Shown: positions 1-8,658 of the stretch, piece by piece
Layout: each line of letters begins with the position of its first letter
Position numbering within the stretch: the first letter of the stretch is position 1
Assembly (NCBI GenBank): GCA_045613065.1
Contig: JAZLAH010000025.1
Location: 1-38,969, forward strand
Direction: 5' to 3'
From: Fimenecus sp045613065
GTDB taxonomy: Bacteria > Bacillota > Clostridia > Oscillospirales > Acutalibacteraceae
DNA: 38,969 bases
The notes under the pieces: model-generated
Seen by the model: the letters and a program-made list of their open reading frames with translations, nothing else
Databases searched by the model: none
What the model was told of the DNA's origin: nothing
Program-made: the position numbers and the translations under genes

Positions 1-1026
1 GATACAACCACCGATACAGGTTGCAGCACCACCAAATGGTTCAATTTCAGTTGGATGGTTATGTGTTTCATTTTTAAACATAAGAAGCCAATCCTGGTCC
101 TCACCGTTTACAGTTGCAGTAACGTGGATTGAACAAGCATTAATTTCTTCACTTTCGTCAAGTTCAGGAAGAAGTCCACGCTTTTTAAGTGTTTTTGTAC
201 CGATTGTTGCAATATCCATCAATGTCTGTGGACGTGCAGCTGCCTTTTCTTCACCGTAAACCTCTACTCTTGCAGCAAGATAACGGTCATAAGCTTCCTG
301 TACTGCAGGGTCATCAATACGAACATTGTCAAGGTGAGTTGAGAATGTTGTGTGACGACAATGGTCAGACCAATATGTATCAACAACACGAATTTCTGTG
401 ATTGTTGGGTCTCTGTGTTCTGTATCTCTGAAATATGCCTGTAAAAATTTAAGGTCATCAAGGTCCATTGCAAGACCTTTTTCATCAAGAAGACCTGCAA
501 GTGCAGTTTCATCCATAGTGATAAAGCCTTCAACAGTAGCAACCTTATCAGGAGCACCATACTGAGCAACAAGTGTTTCAGGTAAATCAAGAGATGCTTC
601 ACGACTTTCAACAGCGTTAATTACATGATTTTTGAATGTATCAATATCCTTTTCAGTTAATTCACCATAAAGAGCGTAAACCTTTGCTGTACGGATAAGT
701 GGACGCTCACCCTGAGAAATAATCTGAATACACTGTGCTGCAGAGTCAGCTCTCTGGTCAAACTGACCCGGAAGTGCTTCAACAGCAAAAACATAAGCGT
801 CAGAAATATCTAATTCAGATGAAACATTGTCAAGCTGAGGCTCTGAAAAAACTGTTTTAACAGAATAATCAAATAATTCATCTGTAATATTTTCAGCATC
901 ATAGCGATTAAAAAGACGAATATCCTTTAAATTTTCAATACCAAGCAAATTTTTTGCTTCGCTGAGAAGACCCTTAGCTTCATTATCTAAACCTGTCTTC
1001 TTTTCAACAAATATACGATAAACCAT
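1..1026 (-). CDS. purL: Phosphoribosylformylglycinamidine synthase PurL, large single-chain type (N-terminal 342 residues, truncated by window edge)
   Basis: This enzyme makes FGAM from FGAR, ATP and glutamine, the fourth step of purine synthesis. The visible protein begins MVYRIFVEKK and stays open to base 1. The ETHNHPTEIEPFGG motif of the synthetase domain sits at about residue 325-340. That position fits the long single-chain PurL of roughly 1,200 residues; in the short Bacillus-type PurL the motif lies near residue 90. A long PurL should carry its own glutaminase domain, which is outside the window. The ATG is at 1024-1026, preceded by an AAAGGAGGGG Shine-Dalgarno that lies inside the last codons of purD. 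It is therefore the last visible gene of the pur operon, and its 3' end is missing only because the window stops. Confidence 0.95.
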   Translation of the reverse strand, partial: MVYRIFVEKKTGLDNEAKGLLSEAKNLLGIENLKDIRLFNRYDAENITDELFDYSVKTVFSEPQLDNVSSELDISDAYVFAVEALPGQFDQRADSAAQCIQIISQGERPLIRTAKVYALYGELTEKDIDTFKNHVINAVESREASLDLPETLVAQYGAPDKVATVEGFITMDETALAGLLDEKGLAMDLDDLKFLQAYFRDTEHRDPTITEIRVVDTYWSDHCRHTTFSTHLDNVRIDDPAVQEAYDRYLAARVEVYGEEKAAARPQTLMDIATIGTKTLKKRGLLPELDESEEINACSIHVTATVNGEDQDWLLMFKNETHNHPTEIEPFGGAATCIGGCI

Positions 1027-1032
1027 TCTTTT

Positions 1033-2304
1033 TTACCCCTCCTTTAATACTTTAAGTGCTTTTGCACCGATATCGTTTCTATAAAAAGCATTATCAAAAT
1101 GTACTTTTTTAACTGATGAATATGACTTTTCAATTGCAGTAACAAGGTCATTCTCGACTGCAACAACACCGAGTACACGACCACCTGCTGTTACAACATC
1201 ATCACCGTTAAGCTTTGCACCTGCAATATAAAGATTGTCATCAAAATCACCGTCAACTGTGATTTTAAAACCACTTTCGTATTTTACAGGATAACCATTT
1301 GAAGCCATAACAACACAGCAAGCAGATTTATCACTGAATTTAACCATATCTTCAGTTAAATTACTATCCTCAACAGCCATCATTATTTCGAGTAAATCTG
1401 TTTCAAGAAGTGGCAATACAACCTGAGTTTCAGGGTCACCAAAACGACAGTTATACTCAATAACCTTTGGTCCGTTTGGAGTAAGCATAAGACCAAAATA
1501 TAAACAACCTTTGAAAGTTCTTCCTTCTGCTTTCATTGCCTCAATTGTTGGAATAAAAATTGTTTCCATACATTCTTTAGCAATATCTGCTGTATAATAT
1601 GGATTAGGAGCAATTGTACCCATACCACCTGTATTGAGACCTTCGTCATTATCAAGAGCACGTTTGTGGTCCATTGATGAAATCATAGGAACAACAACAT
1701 TCCCATCAGTAAATGAAAGAACAGAAACTTCAGGTCCAGTAAGGAATTCTTCAATAACAATGTTGTTACCACTTTCACCGAAGATTTTATCTTCCATAAT
1801 TGATTTAACTGCGTCAACTGCTTCTTCACGTGTCATTGCAATAATAACACCCTTACCAAGAGCAAGACCATCAGCTTTAACAACTGTTGGAATTGGAGCA
1901 GTTTCAAGATATTTAAGAGCATCGTCGGCATTATCAAATATTTCAAAAGTAGCAGTTGGAATATTATACTTCTTCATTAAATTCTTTGAAAATGCTTTAC
2001 TACCCTCAATAATTGCAGCATCTTTTTTAGGACCAAAGCATTTGATTCCAACATTGTTAAGAGCATCCACACAACCAAGAACCAATGGGTCATCAGGAGC
2101 AACTACTGCGAAATCAATTTTATTATCAACTGCAAATTTTACGATATTATCAATATCTTTTGCACCAATATTAACAAGCGTTGCATCATCTTTCATACCA
2201 CCATTACCAGGTAATGCAAAGATTTCAGTAACATTTTTATTTTCTTTAATTTTTTTGATGATAGCGTGTTCTCTACCGCCACCACCTACAACCATTATTT
2301 TCAT
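1033..2304 (-). CDS. purD: Phosphoribosylamine-glycine ligase PurD (GAR synthetase)
   Basis: PurD joins phosphoribosylamine and glycine using ATP, the second purine step. It is an ATP-grasp enzyme. The N-terminus MKIMVVGGGGREHA is the family's nucleotide-fold start. VKADGLALGKGV (about residues 140-151) and the FGDPETQ segment (about 285) are typical ATP-grasp and family motifs. With the chosen start it is 423 residues, the usual length. An in-frame TTG 12 bases upstream (2316) gives MRFD plus this protein, but a GAGGT Shine-Dalgarno sits over that TTG and is correctly spaced for the ATG at 2304. It follows the AICAR transformylase by 14 bases in the same operon. Confidence 0.96.
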   Translation of the reverse strand: MKIMVVGGGGREHAIIKKIKENKNVTEIFALPGNGGMKDDATLVNIGAKDIDNIVKFAVDNKIDFAVVAPDDPLVLGCVDALNNVGIKCFGPKKDAAIIEGSKAFSKNLMKKYNIPTATFEIFDNADDALKYLETAPIPTVVKADGLALGKGVIIAMTREEAVDAVKSIMEDKIFGESGNNIVIEEFLTGPEVSVLSFTDGNVVVPMISSMDHKRALDNDEGLNTGGMGTIAPNPYYTADIAKECMETIFIPTIEAMKAEGRTFKGCLYFGLMLTPNGPKVIEYNCRFGDPETQVVLPLLETDLLEIMMAVEDSNLTEDMVKFSDKSACCVVMASNGYPVKYESGFKITVDGDFDDNLYIAGAKLNGDDVVTAGGRVLGVVAVENDLVTAIEKSYSSVKKVHFDNAFYRNDIGAKALKVLKEG

Positions 2305-2318
2305 ATCAAACCTCAAAA

Positions 2319-3503
2319 TTAGTGGTGGAATAAACGCATCCCAGTGAATGCCATTGCAATACCATATTTATTACAACAATCAATAACTACATCGTCACGA
2401 ATTGAACCACCTGGTTCAGCAATATATGAAACACCACTCTTACGAGCTCTTTCAATATTATCACTGAATGGGAAGAAAGCATCTGAACCAACTGAAACAC
2501 CTGTAATTGTGTCAAGATATGCCCTTGCTTCATCTGCTGTAAGTGGTTCAGGCTGTGTTTTAAAATATTTTTGCCAAATGCCATCTGCACATACATCTTC
2601 TTCATTTTTATTAATATAACCATCAATAACATTATCTCTGTCAGGACGACGAATATCATCACGGAATGGTAATTCGAGTACTTTTGGATGCTGACGAAGA
2701 TGCCATGTATCAGCCTTTGTACCTGCAAGTCTTGTACAGTGAATTCTTGACTGCTGACCTGCGCCAACACCGATAGCTTGTCCATCATATGCATAACACA
2801 CTGAGTTAGACTGTGTATATTTAAGAGTAATAAGAGCAATTATAAGGTCACGTTTTGCTTCTTCAGGTAACTCTTTATTATCAGTAACTATATTTGAAAG
2901 AAGTTCCTCGTCGATTCTAAAGTTGTTTCTACCCTGTTCAAATGTGATACCAAATACCTGTTTCTTTTCCTGAACAGCAGGTACATAGTTAGCATCTATT
3001 TTTACAATATTATAATTACCATTTCTCTTGCCTTTAAGAATTTCAAGTGCTTCATCAGAATAACCAGGAGCGATAATACCATCAGAAACTTCACGAGCAA
3101 CAAGTTTTGCTGTTGTTACATCACATTCATCACTAAGAGCAATCCAGTCACCAAATGAAGACATTCTATCTGTACCTCTTGCTCTTGCATAAGCACAAGC
3201 AAGTGGAGATTCATCAAGACCATCAATATCATCAACAAAACATGCTTTTTTAAGTGAATCAGGAAGCTTAACACCTACAGCTGCCGATGTTGGGCTAACA
3301 TGCTTAAATGATGTTGCAGCAGGCATACCAAGAATATCCTTTATTTCCTTGACAAGTTGCCATGAATTAAATGCATCAAGGAAATTAATAAATCCAGGTC
3401 TACCATTCAAAATTTCGATTGGAAGATCTGAACCATCTTCCATAAATATCTTTGACGGTTTCTGGTTAGGATTACAACCATATTTAAGTTCAAATTCTTT
3501 CAT
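2319..3503 (-). CDS. purH: Stand-alone AICAR transformylase (C-terminal half of PurH only)
   Basis: This enzyme formylates AICAR to FAICAR with 10-formyl-THF. The protein (394 residues) matches only the transformylase half of bifunctional PurH. The catalytic Lys-His pair is in SFKHVSPTSAAVG near residue 66-78, and the C-terminal part contains SVGSDAFFPFSDN and the ending GIAMAFTGMRLFHH. The MGS-like IMP cyclohydrolase domain that normally forms the first 200 residues of PurH is absent, and the ATG at 3503 begins directly in the transformylase fold. The missing activity is supplied by the next gene upstream. The Shine-Dalgarno is a modest AAGGAG near 3511-3517, overlapping the end of the cyclohydrolase gene. 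Calling it purH is a convenience, since only half of PurH is present. Confidence 0.9.
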   Translation of the reverse strand: MKEFELKYGCNPNQKPSKIFMEDGSDLPIEILNGRPGFINFLDAFNSWQLVKEIKDILGMPAATSFKHVSPTSAAVGVKLPDSLKKACFVDDIDGLDESPLACAYARARGTDRMSSFGDWIALSDECDVTTAKLVAREVSDGIIAPGYSDEALEILKGKRNGNYNIVKIDANYVPAVQEKKQVFGITFEQGRNNFRIDEELLSNIVTDNKELPEEAKRDLIIALITLKYTQSNSVCYAYDGQAIGVGAGQQSRIHCTRLAGTKADTWHLRQHPKVLELPFRDDIRRPDRDNVIDGYINKNEEDVCADGIWQKYFKTQPEPLTADEARAYLDTITGVSVGSDAFFPFSDNIERARKSGVSYIAEPGGSIRDDVVIDCCNKYGIAMAFTGMRLFHH

Positions 3504-3514
3504 TTTTAATCTCC

Positions 3515-4231
3515 TTACACATTCTTATTTACAATTCTTGAATCAAAATTACCTGTTTCAAGGTCAATATATCTTACAAAAAGAGAAACTTTATTATCTT
3601 CGTTAAGGTTTTTCCAAATGATATCAGTCAATGTATCAATATCAGCATCAGGGAGTTCAAGTGTTTTAGGCTCACCTTCAAAACTTGGAAGTGGATTACC
3701 ATCACACTTATATGTATGAATAAACTTTGCTTTACCAGGAAGAGGATTTGAATATGCATAAGTATATCTCTGACATGAACTACCATCGCCATCTGCAGAT
3801 TTAAGAATAGACATTGCATAATTCATATCACCATTTTCGTGATGAATGATACCTGAAATACGAGGTGTGTAATTTGGCGCATCATCTTCAAACTCACGTG
3901 TACGAAGAGCGTGCTCAAAAGTCATCTGCTTATCCATAAGTTCATAAATAGTATCTGTCTGATCACCATTTGTAACGATTGTTTTGTTTCCAAGAACTCT
4001 TACTGGATAATAGATGATAAGATGAGGGTCAGTCATTTTTGATTCATCAAAAGCCTTTGTACGCATTGCATCGCCTTCTGCAACAAAAACTCTATTGCGG
4101 CTATTTACGCTTCTACCCATAATAAAGTATGCAGTAACCGCCTTTTTACCATCAGCACTTTTACCAATAATAATACCTCTACCATGGTAAGGAAGTGAAT
4201 TAAGTTCGCATTCAAGTGACTTGATTTCCAT
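3515..4231 (-). CDS. purO: PurO-type IMP cyclohydrolase
   Basis: Probably closes FAICAR to IMP, the last step of the pathway. The 238-residue protein begins MEIKSLECELNSLPYHGRG. Its YHGRGIIIG and MGRSVNSRNRVF segments fit the PurO-like IMP cyclohydrolase family (Pfam IMP_cyclohyd), first known from archaea and also found in some clostridia. It is unrelated to the MGS-like cyclohydrolase of PurH. Position supports the assignment: it lies 11 bases from a transformylase that lacks its own cyclohydrolase. An in-frame ATG at 4246 is not preferred because the GGAGG Shine-Dalgarno overlaps it and is ideally placed for the ATG at 4231. Family recognition is from memory of motifs, not from a search. 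Confidence 0.82.
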   Translation of the reverse strand: MEIKSLECELNSLPYHGRGIIIGKSADGKKAVTAYFIMGRSVNSRNRVFVAEGDAMRTKAFDESKMTDPHLIIYYPVRVLGNKTIVTNGDQTDTIYELMDKQMTFEHALRTREFEDDAPNYTPRISGIIHHENGDMNYAMSILKSADGDGSSCQRYTYAYSNPLPGKAKFIHTYKCDGNPLPSFEGEPKTLELPDADIDTLTDIIWKNLNEDNKVSLFVRYIDLETGNFDSRIVNKNV

Positions 4232-4246
4232 TTGGATATCCTCCAT

Positions 4247-4873
4247 TTATTTAATATATGTTTTACCGTTTTCTATAACAATTTTTTCATCACAGAAAAG
4301 TTGAACAGCTTTAGGAAGTATTTTCCATTCAACCTGTTCCATAATTCTTTTTTGTAATGTTTCAGGTGTATCATCATCCAAAACATCAACTGATTTTTGC
4401 AAAATAATTGGTCCTGCATCACATTCAGCTGTTACAAAATGAACAGTAGCACCTGACACTTTAACACCTTTTTTTAACGCTTCTTCATGAACATGCAATC
4501 CATAAAAACCTTTACCACAAAATGATGGAATAAGTGCAGGATGAACATTAATCATTTTATTTTGGAAAGCATCACAGACATTTTCATCAAGAATAGTCAT
4601 AAAACCTGCATAAACAATTAAGTCTGCTGCTTCTTCAACAAGAATATCTCTCATTGCACAACTATATGATGCTATATCTGAATAATCCTTTCTGATAAGC
4701 GTTCTTGTTTTTATTCCATTATTTTCTGCACGAGTAAGAGCATAGGCATCAGCTTTTGAAGCAATTACACAAGTAATTTTTCCGTCACCAAGCTCTCCCC
4801 TTTTTTCAGCGTCAATAAGTGCTTGAAGGTTTGTACCACCGCCTGAAACGAGGACTACTATTCTCTTACACAT
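4247..4873 (-). CDS. purN: Phosphoribosylglycinamide formyltransferase PurN (GAR transformylase)
   Basis: PurN transfers the formyl group of 10-formyl-THF to GAR, the third purine step. The 208-residue protein has the N-terminal phosphate-binding VSGGGTNLQAL. It has the catalytic Asn and His in INVHPALIPSF and the catalytic Asp in the ECDAGPII segment, so all three family catalytic residues are visible. Its ATG shares one base with the TAA stop of purM (TAATG at 4871-4875), which points to translational coupling. An AGAAGGTG Shine-Dalgarno lies in the end of purM. Confidence 0.96.
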   Translation of the reverse strand: MCKRIVVLVSGGGTNLQALIDAEKRGELGDGKITCVIASKADAYALTRAENNGIKTRTLIRKDYSDIASYSCAMRDILVEEAADLIVYAGFMTILDENVCDAFQNKMINVHPALIPSFCGKGFYGLHVHEEALKKGVKVSGATVHFVTAECDAGPIILQKSVDVLDDDTPETLQKRIMEQVEWKILPKAVQLFCDEKIVIENGKTYIK

Positions 4874-5925
4874 TATAAAAGCACCTTCTCTTCGCCTTCA
4901 ATAATCTCACCGATAACATAGGCGTCGATACCATTTTCTTTAAGAATAGAAAGAGAAAGCTCAACTTCATCAGATGGAACTACAATACTCATACCAACAC
5001 CCATATTATAAGTGTTATACATATCACGTTCAGGAATATTACCCCATTTTGCAATTACATCAAAAATAGGAAGAACTTTAACTGCCGACTTATCAATTTT
5101 TGCACATAATCCATCAGGAATTGAACGTGGAATATTTTCGTAAAAACCGCCGCCTGTAATATGGGAAATACCCTTTACATTAACTTTTTCAATAAGAGCA
5201 AGAACAGGTTTAACATAAATTTTTGTAGGAACAAGTAAAGCCTCTGCAATACTCTTGCCATCTAATTCGTCACGTTTTACATAAAGTTCAGGATTGTTGT
5301 TATCAATATCAAAAACCTTACGACACAAGCTGAAACCGTTAGAATGAATACCAGTTGAAGGAAGAGCAATAACAACAACACCTGCAACCATCTTACTATT
5401 GTCAATCATTTTAGGCTTGTCAACAACACCTACTGCAAAACCAGCAAGGTCATAATCTTCTTCAGGCATTAAACCAGGATGCTCTGCGGTTTCACCACCA
5501 ATAAGTGCTGCACCTGACTGAACGCAACCCTCAGCAACGCCTCCGACAATTTCAGCAATCTTCTCTGGAACATTTTTGCCACAAGCAATATAGTCAAGGA
5601 AATACAAAGGTTTTGCACCAACACAGATGATATCATTGACACACATTGCAACTGCATCAATTCCAATTGTATCGTGCTTATTCATAAGAATTGCCAACTT
5701 AACCTTAGTACCACAACCGTCAGTACCAGAAACAGAAATAGGATGTTCCATTCCGGCAACACAACTAAGGTCGAAGCATCCACCGAAACCACCTACATCA
5801 TCAACAGAACCCTCATTACGAGTTCTTGCAACGTGCTTTTTCATCAATTCTACTGATTTGTAACCAGCAGTAATATCTACACCCGCAGCTGCATAGCTTG
5901 CAGAAAAAGAATTTTTATGATCCAT
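4873..5925 (-). CDS. purM: Phosphoribosylformylglycinamidine cyclo-ligase PurM (AIR synthetase)
   Basis: PurM closes FGAM to AIR with ATP, the fifth purine step. Recognised from YAAAGVDITAGYKSVELMK near the start, the SGTDGCGTKVKLA segment, GGETAEHPG and the THITGGGFYENIPR-like region (ISHITGGGFYENIPR). The length is 350 residues, normal for the family. The open frame extends to 6009, but that extension runs into purF, and an AGGAGA Shine-Dalgarno is spaced 8 bases before the ATG at 5925. It lies 25 bases after the purF stop in the same operon. Confidence 0.96.
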   Translation of the reverse strand: MDHKNSFSASYAAAGVDITAGYKSVELMKKHVARTRNEGSVDDVGGFGGCFDLSCVAGMEHPISVSGTDGCGTKVKLAILMNKHDTIGIDAVAMCVNDIICVGAKPLYFLDYIACGKNVPEKIAEIVGGVAEGCVQSGAALIGGETAEHPGLMPEEDYDLAGFAVGVVDKPKMIDNSKMVAGVVVIALPSTGIHSNGFSLCRKVFDIDNNNPELYVKRDELDGKSIAEALLVPTKIYVKPVLALIEKVNVKGISHITGGGFYENIPRSIPDGLCAKIDKSAVKVLPIFDVIAKWGNIPERDMYNTYNMGVGMSIVVPSDEVELSLSILKENGIDAYVIGEIIEGEEKVLL

Positions 5926-5950
5926 ATTACATTCTCCTGTATACTTTGTT

Positions 5951-7375
5951 TTAACCTTTTCCATTCCAACAATATGTGCACACTTTGTCAGATGGAAGTC
6001 CAATAGCATTAATTATTCCATCAATAGATTGGAATTCCAATGAAGTAAAATGCAATTTTTCACAAATAGCATTTCTTAAATTTTTACCACGTTCAGTAGA
6101 AGAATCAATATATTCATCAATATATTTAAATCCTTCTTCACATTCAAGTTCGGCAATTGTGCTTCGTGCAATAAGTTCCATTTCTGAAGTTGCACGAGAA
6201 AAGTTAAGGTATTTACATCCATACATAATTGGTGGACAAGCTGAACGAATGTGAACTTCTTTAGCACCATTTTCATAGAGAAATTCTACTGTTTCACGAA
6301 GTTGAGTTCCTCTTACAATACTATCGTCAACAAATAACAACTTTTTATTGTGAATCAACTCATGAACAGGAATTTGTTTCATTTTAGCAACTCTGTTTCT
6401 CTCTTCTTGATTCGCAGGTGTAAAACTTCGTGCCCATGTTGGTGTGTATTTGATGAATGGACGAGCAAACTGAAAGCCGCTTTCGTGAGCATAACCGATA
6501 GCATGAGGAGTACCAGAATCAGGCACACCACTTACATAGTCAATATCTTGTGCCACTTCATTTTTACGGTCTGTTTCTGCCATAATTTTGCCGTTCTTAT
6601 ATCTCATTACTTCAACATTTACACCTTCGTAACACGATGTTGAATAACCATAATATGACCAAAGAAAAGCACAAATCTTCATTTCGTTTCCTGGCTCTCT
6701 TAAAACTCTATAAGAATCAGCAGTTAACTCAACAATTTCACCTGGCCCAAGTTCTTTATAATCTGCATAACCCGTTTTTTTATAAGCAAAATCTTCAAAT
6801 GAAACACAATAACCATCATCATTAGAGCCTATTAAAACAGGTATCCTGCCTAACTTATCACGTGCTGCTATAATTGAACCATAATTTGTTAAAATAAGGA
6901 TAGATGCAGAACCATCAATGAGACTTTGAGCAAAAGCAATTCCTTCTGCAAAACTATCTTTTTGATTAATTAATGCAGCAACAAGTTCAGTTGAATTAAT
7001 TCCTTCATTGGTCATTGCACCAAAGTAACCGCCATTTGAAAAAAGATAATCTTCAACAAGTTTTTCCTTATTATTAATTAAACCAATAATACAAATAGCA
7101 TATAAACCAAGTTTAGAACGAATTAACAAAGGTTGAGCATCCGTATCACTTATGCATCCTATTGCAGAATTGCCTTTCATTTGATTGGAAATATTCTCAA
7201 ACTTTGTTCTAAATGGTGAATTTTCTATTTTATGAATTTTTCGTTGTAATCCAATACTTTCATCGTATGCAGCCATACCACCACGACGAGTACCAAGATG
7301 TGAGTGATAATCAGTTCCAAAGAAAACATCTAAAACTGTATCTTTTTTACTGACTGCACCAAAGAAACCACCCAT
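5951..7375 (-). CDS. purF: PurF-family amidophosphoribosyltransferase with a degenerate glutaminase domain
   Basis: By family and operon position this makes phosphoribosylamine from PRPP, the first purine step. The phosphoribosyltransferase half looks intact, with the PRPP loop VDDSIVRGT at residues 349-357 and VSGVPDSGTP near 281. Cysteines 235, 387, 466 and 469 align with the four [4Fe-4S] ligands of Bacillus PurF. The N-terminal class II glutaminase half is not intact. The nucleophile cysteine is a glycine (MGGFFGA), the HVRYAT-type segment is CISDT (74-78), the HNGN-type oxyanion motif is IIGL (96-99), and the glutamine-binding SDTE motif is NSTE (127-130). The start is firm: AAGGAG sits 7 bases before the ATG, and no cysteine lies upstream that a propeptide could expose. 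It probably uses free ammonia, or ammonia from a partner. Confidence 0.9.
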   Translation of the reverse strand: MGGFFGAVSKKDTVLDVFFGTDYHSHLGTRRGGMAAYDESIGLQRKIHKIENSPFRTKFENISNQMKGNSAIGCISDTDAQPLLIRSKLGLYAICIIGLINNKEKLVEDYLFSNGGYFGAMTNEGINSTELVAALINQKDSFAEGIAFAQSLIDGSASILILTNYGSIIAARDKLGRIPVLIGSNDDGYCVSFEDFAYKKTGYADYKELGPGEIVELTADSYRVLREPGNEMKICAFLWSYYGYSTSCYEGVNVEVMRYKNGKIMAETDRKNEVAQDIDYVSGVPDSGTPHAIGYAHESGFQFARPFIKYTPTWARSFTPANQEERNRVAKMKQIPVHELIHNKKLLFVDDSIVRGTQLRETVEFLYENGAKEVHIRSACPPIMYGCKYLNFSRATSEMELIARSTIAELECEEGFKYIDEYIDSSTERGKNLRNAICEKLHFTSLEFQSIDGIINAIGLPSDKVCTYCWNGKG

Positions 7376-7386
7376 TTATTTACTCC

Positions 7387-8067
7387 TTATGCAAAGAAAA
7401 GTTCTGAAAGTGTCATTGGGTCAATATACTGACCATCTTTATAAACACGCATAATACCTGATGCAATTTCGTCAATAAGCATTACATTACCATCAGGGTC
7501 ATAACCGAATTCAAACTTGATATCATAAAGAACAAGTCCTTTTTCTTTAAGGTCATCAGCAACAATCTGAGTAATATCCTGAGTCATTTTCTTGATATCA
7601 TCATACTGTTTGTCTGTCATAACACCAAGAGCAACAAGAGCATCTTTAATTACAAGTGGGTCACCCTTTTCGTCATTCTTAAATGTCATTTCAACATATG
7701 CAGGAAGGTCTGCACCATCTTCAATATAATCACCATAACGACGAATAAAGCTACCAACAGCCTTATGACGACAAATTACTTCAAGACCATGACCAAATAC
7801 CTTAGCAGGAAGAACTTCCATTGTTGTATCTTCAAGATTTGCACTAACATAGTGAGTTTTAATGCCAGCTGCATTAACTTTTTCAAAGAAATAGATTGAC
7901 ATACGGAGATTTACATCACCAACACCATCAATTGTGAGTCCTACTGAATTTTCGCCTGGGTCAAAAACACCATCTTTACCTGTACAATCGTCCTTAAACT
8001 TAAGAAGACAGTTTCCATTTTCAAGTTTAAATACGTCTTTTGTTTTTCCTGTGTAAATCTTTTCCAT
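7387..8067 (-). CDS. purC: SAICAR synthetase PurC
   Basis: PurC condenses CAIR with aspartate using ATP to form SAICAR. The protein has 226 residues. It starts MEKIYTGKTKDVFKLENG, has the GLEVICRHKAVGS signature at about 94-106 and the LYDIKFEFG signature near 180. The C-terminal substrate region reads IDEIASGIMRVY, where many PurC proteins have a DEISPD-type motif. This looks like a lineage variant rather than damage. It lies 11 bases upstream of purF in transcription order, and the Shine-Dalgarno is AAAGGAG. Confidence 0.95.
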   Translation of the reverse strand: MEKIYTGKTKDVFKLENGNCLLKFKDDCTGKDGVFDPGENSVGLTIDGVGDVNLRMSIYFFEKVNAAGIKTHYVSANLEDTTMEVLPAKVFGHGLEVICRHKAVGSFIRRYGDYIEDGADLPAYVEMTFKNDEKGDPLVIKDALVALGVMTDKQYDDIKKMTQDITQIVADDLKEKGLVLYDIKFEFGYDPDGNVMLIDEIASGIMRVYKDGQYIDPMTLSELFFA

Positions 8068-8100
8068 ATTTTTTTGCTCCTTTTATATAAATATAAGATT

Positions 8101-8595
8101 TTATGAATTTAATTTAGACATAACGTCTGCATCTTTTTTAAGAACAACTTCTGCAGCATCCTTACGCATTTTATCAAGTTTATCAGCAAGTTCTTTATCC
8201 TTAACAGCAATAATCTGAGCTGCAAGCAAAGCCGCATTAGCACCACCATTTATTGCAACTGTTGCAACAGGAATACCAGATGGCATCTGTACAGTTGATA
8301 AAAGAGCATCCATACCATCAAGATACTGTGAAGCACATGGAATACCAATAACTGGCAGTGTAGTGTTTGCTGCAACTGCACCAGCAAGATGTGCAGCCAT
8401 ACCAGCAGCACAAATCAACGCACCATAACCATTTTTTCTTGCATTTAATGAAAAATCACGAGCCTGTTCCGGTGTTCTGTGTGCTGAATAGATGTTTACT
8501 GTATATGGAACACATAAATCATCTAAAACAGCAGTTGCCTTTTTTATAATTGGAAGGTCACTATCGCTTCCCATTAAAATTCCTACTTTTTTCAT
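8101..8595 (-). CDS. purE: PurE, 5-carboxyaminoimidazole ribonucleotide mutase / AIR carboxylase family
   Basis: PurE forms CAIR, either from N5-CAIR (class I, with PurK) or directly from AIR and CO2 (class II). The 164-residue protein has GSDSDLPIIKKA, the catalytic SAHRTPEQ and the GIPCASQYLDGMDALLS region. It is the first gene of the pur operon, and AGGAGG lies 5 bases before the ATG at 8595. PurK is not in this operon. Which reaction it performs cannot be decided from what I can see. Confidence 0.95.
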   Translation of the reverse strand: MKKVGILMGSDSDLPIIKKATAVLDDLCVPYTVNIYSAHRTPEQARDFSLNARKNGYGALICAAGMAAHLAGAVAANTTLPVIGIPCASQYLDGMDALLSTVQMPSGIPVATVAINGGANAALLAAQIIAVKDKELADKLDKMRKDAAEVVLKKDADVMSKLNS

Positions 8596-8606
8596 AATTA
8601 CCTCCT

Positions 8607-8658
8607 AAAAAAGCACAAAAGGACAGTCCTATCCCGATTAAACCAAGTAGAACTGCCC
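8607..8658 (-). terminator. Intrinsic terminator in the pur leader, controlled by the ZTP riboswitch
   Basis: On the minus strand GGGCAGTTCTA (8658-8648) pairs over 11 positions, with two G-U pairs, with TAGGACTGTCC (8631-8621). It is followed by TTTTGTGCTTTTTT. The 5' arm begins with the GGGC that is also the 3' strand of the riboswitch's last hairpin. Folding of the aptamer and of the terminator should therefore exclude one another, giving antitermination when ligand is bound. Confidence 0.85.

Noticed and set aside
264..611. Minus-strand 115-residue frame inside purL
   Set aside because: It is a shifted shadow of purL, which has clear PurL motifs in its own frame.
1634..2347. A 237-residue plus-strand open frame opposite purD
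   Set aside because: It is antisense to well-supported purD, has low-complexity composition (many Ser, Thr, Ile, Pro) and no family resemblance. The same holds for other antisense frames over the pur, pyr, typA and rbr genes.
7340..7400. A propeptide in front of PurF that could expose a catalytic cysteine
   Set aside because: The Shine-Dalgarno and ATG at 7375 fix the start, the next residues are Gly-Gly-Phe, and no cysteine occurs within the first 70 residues.
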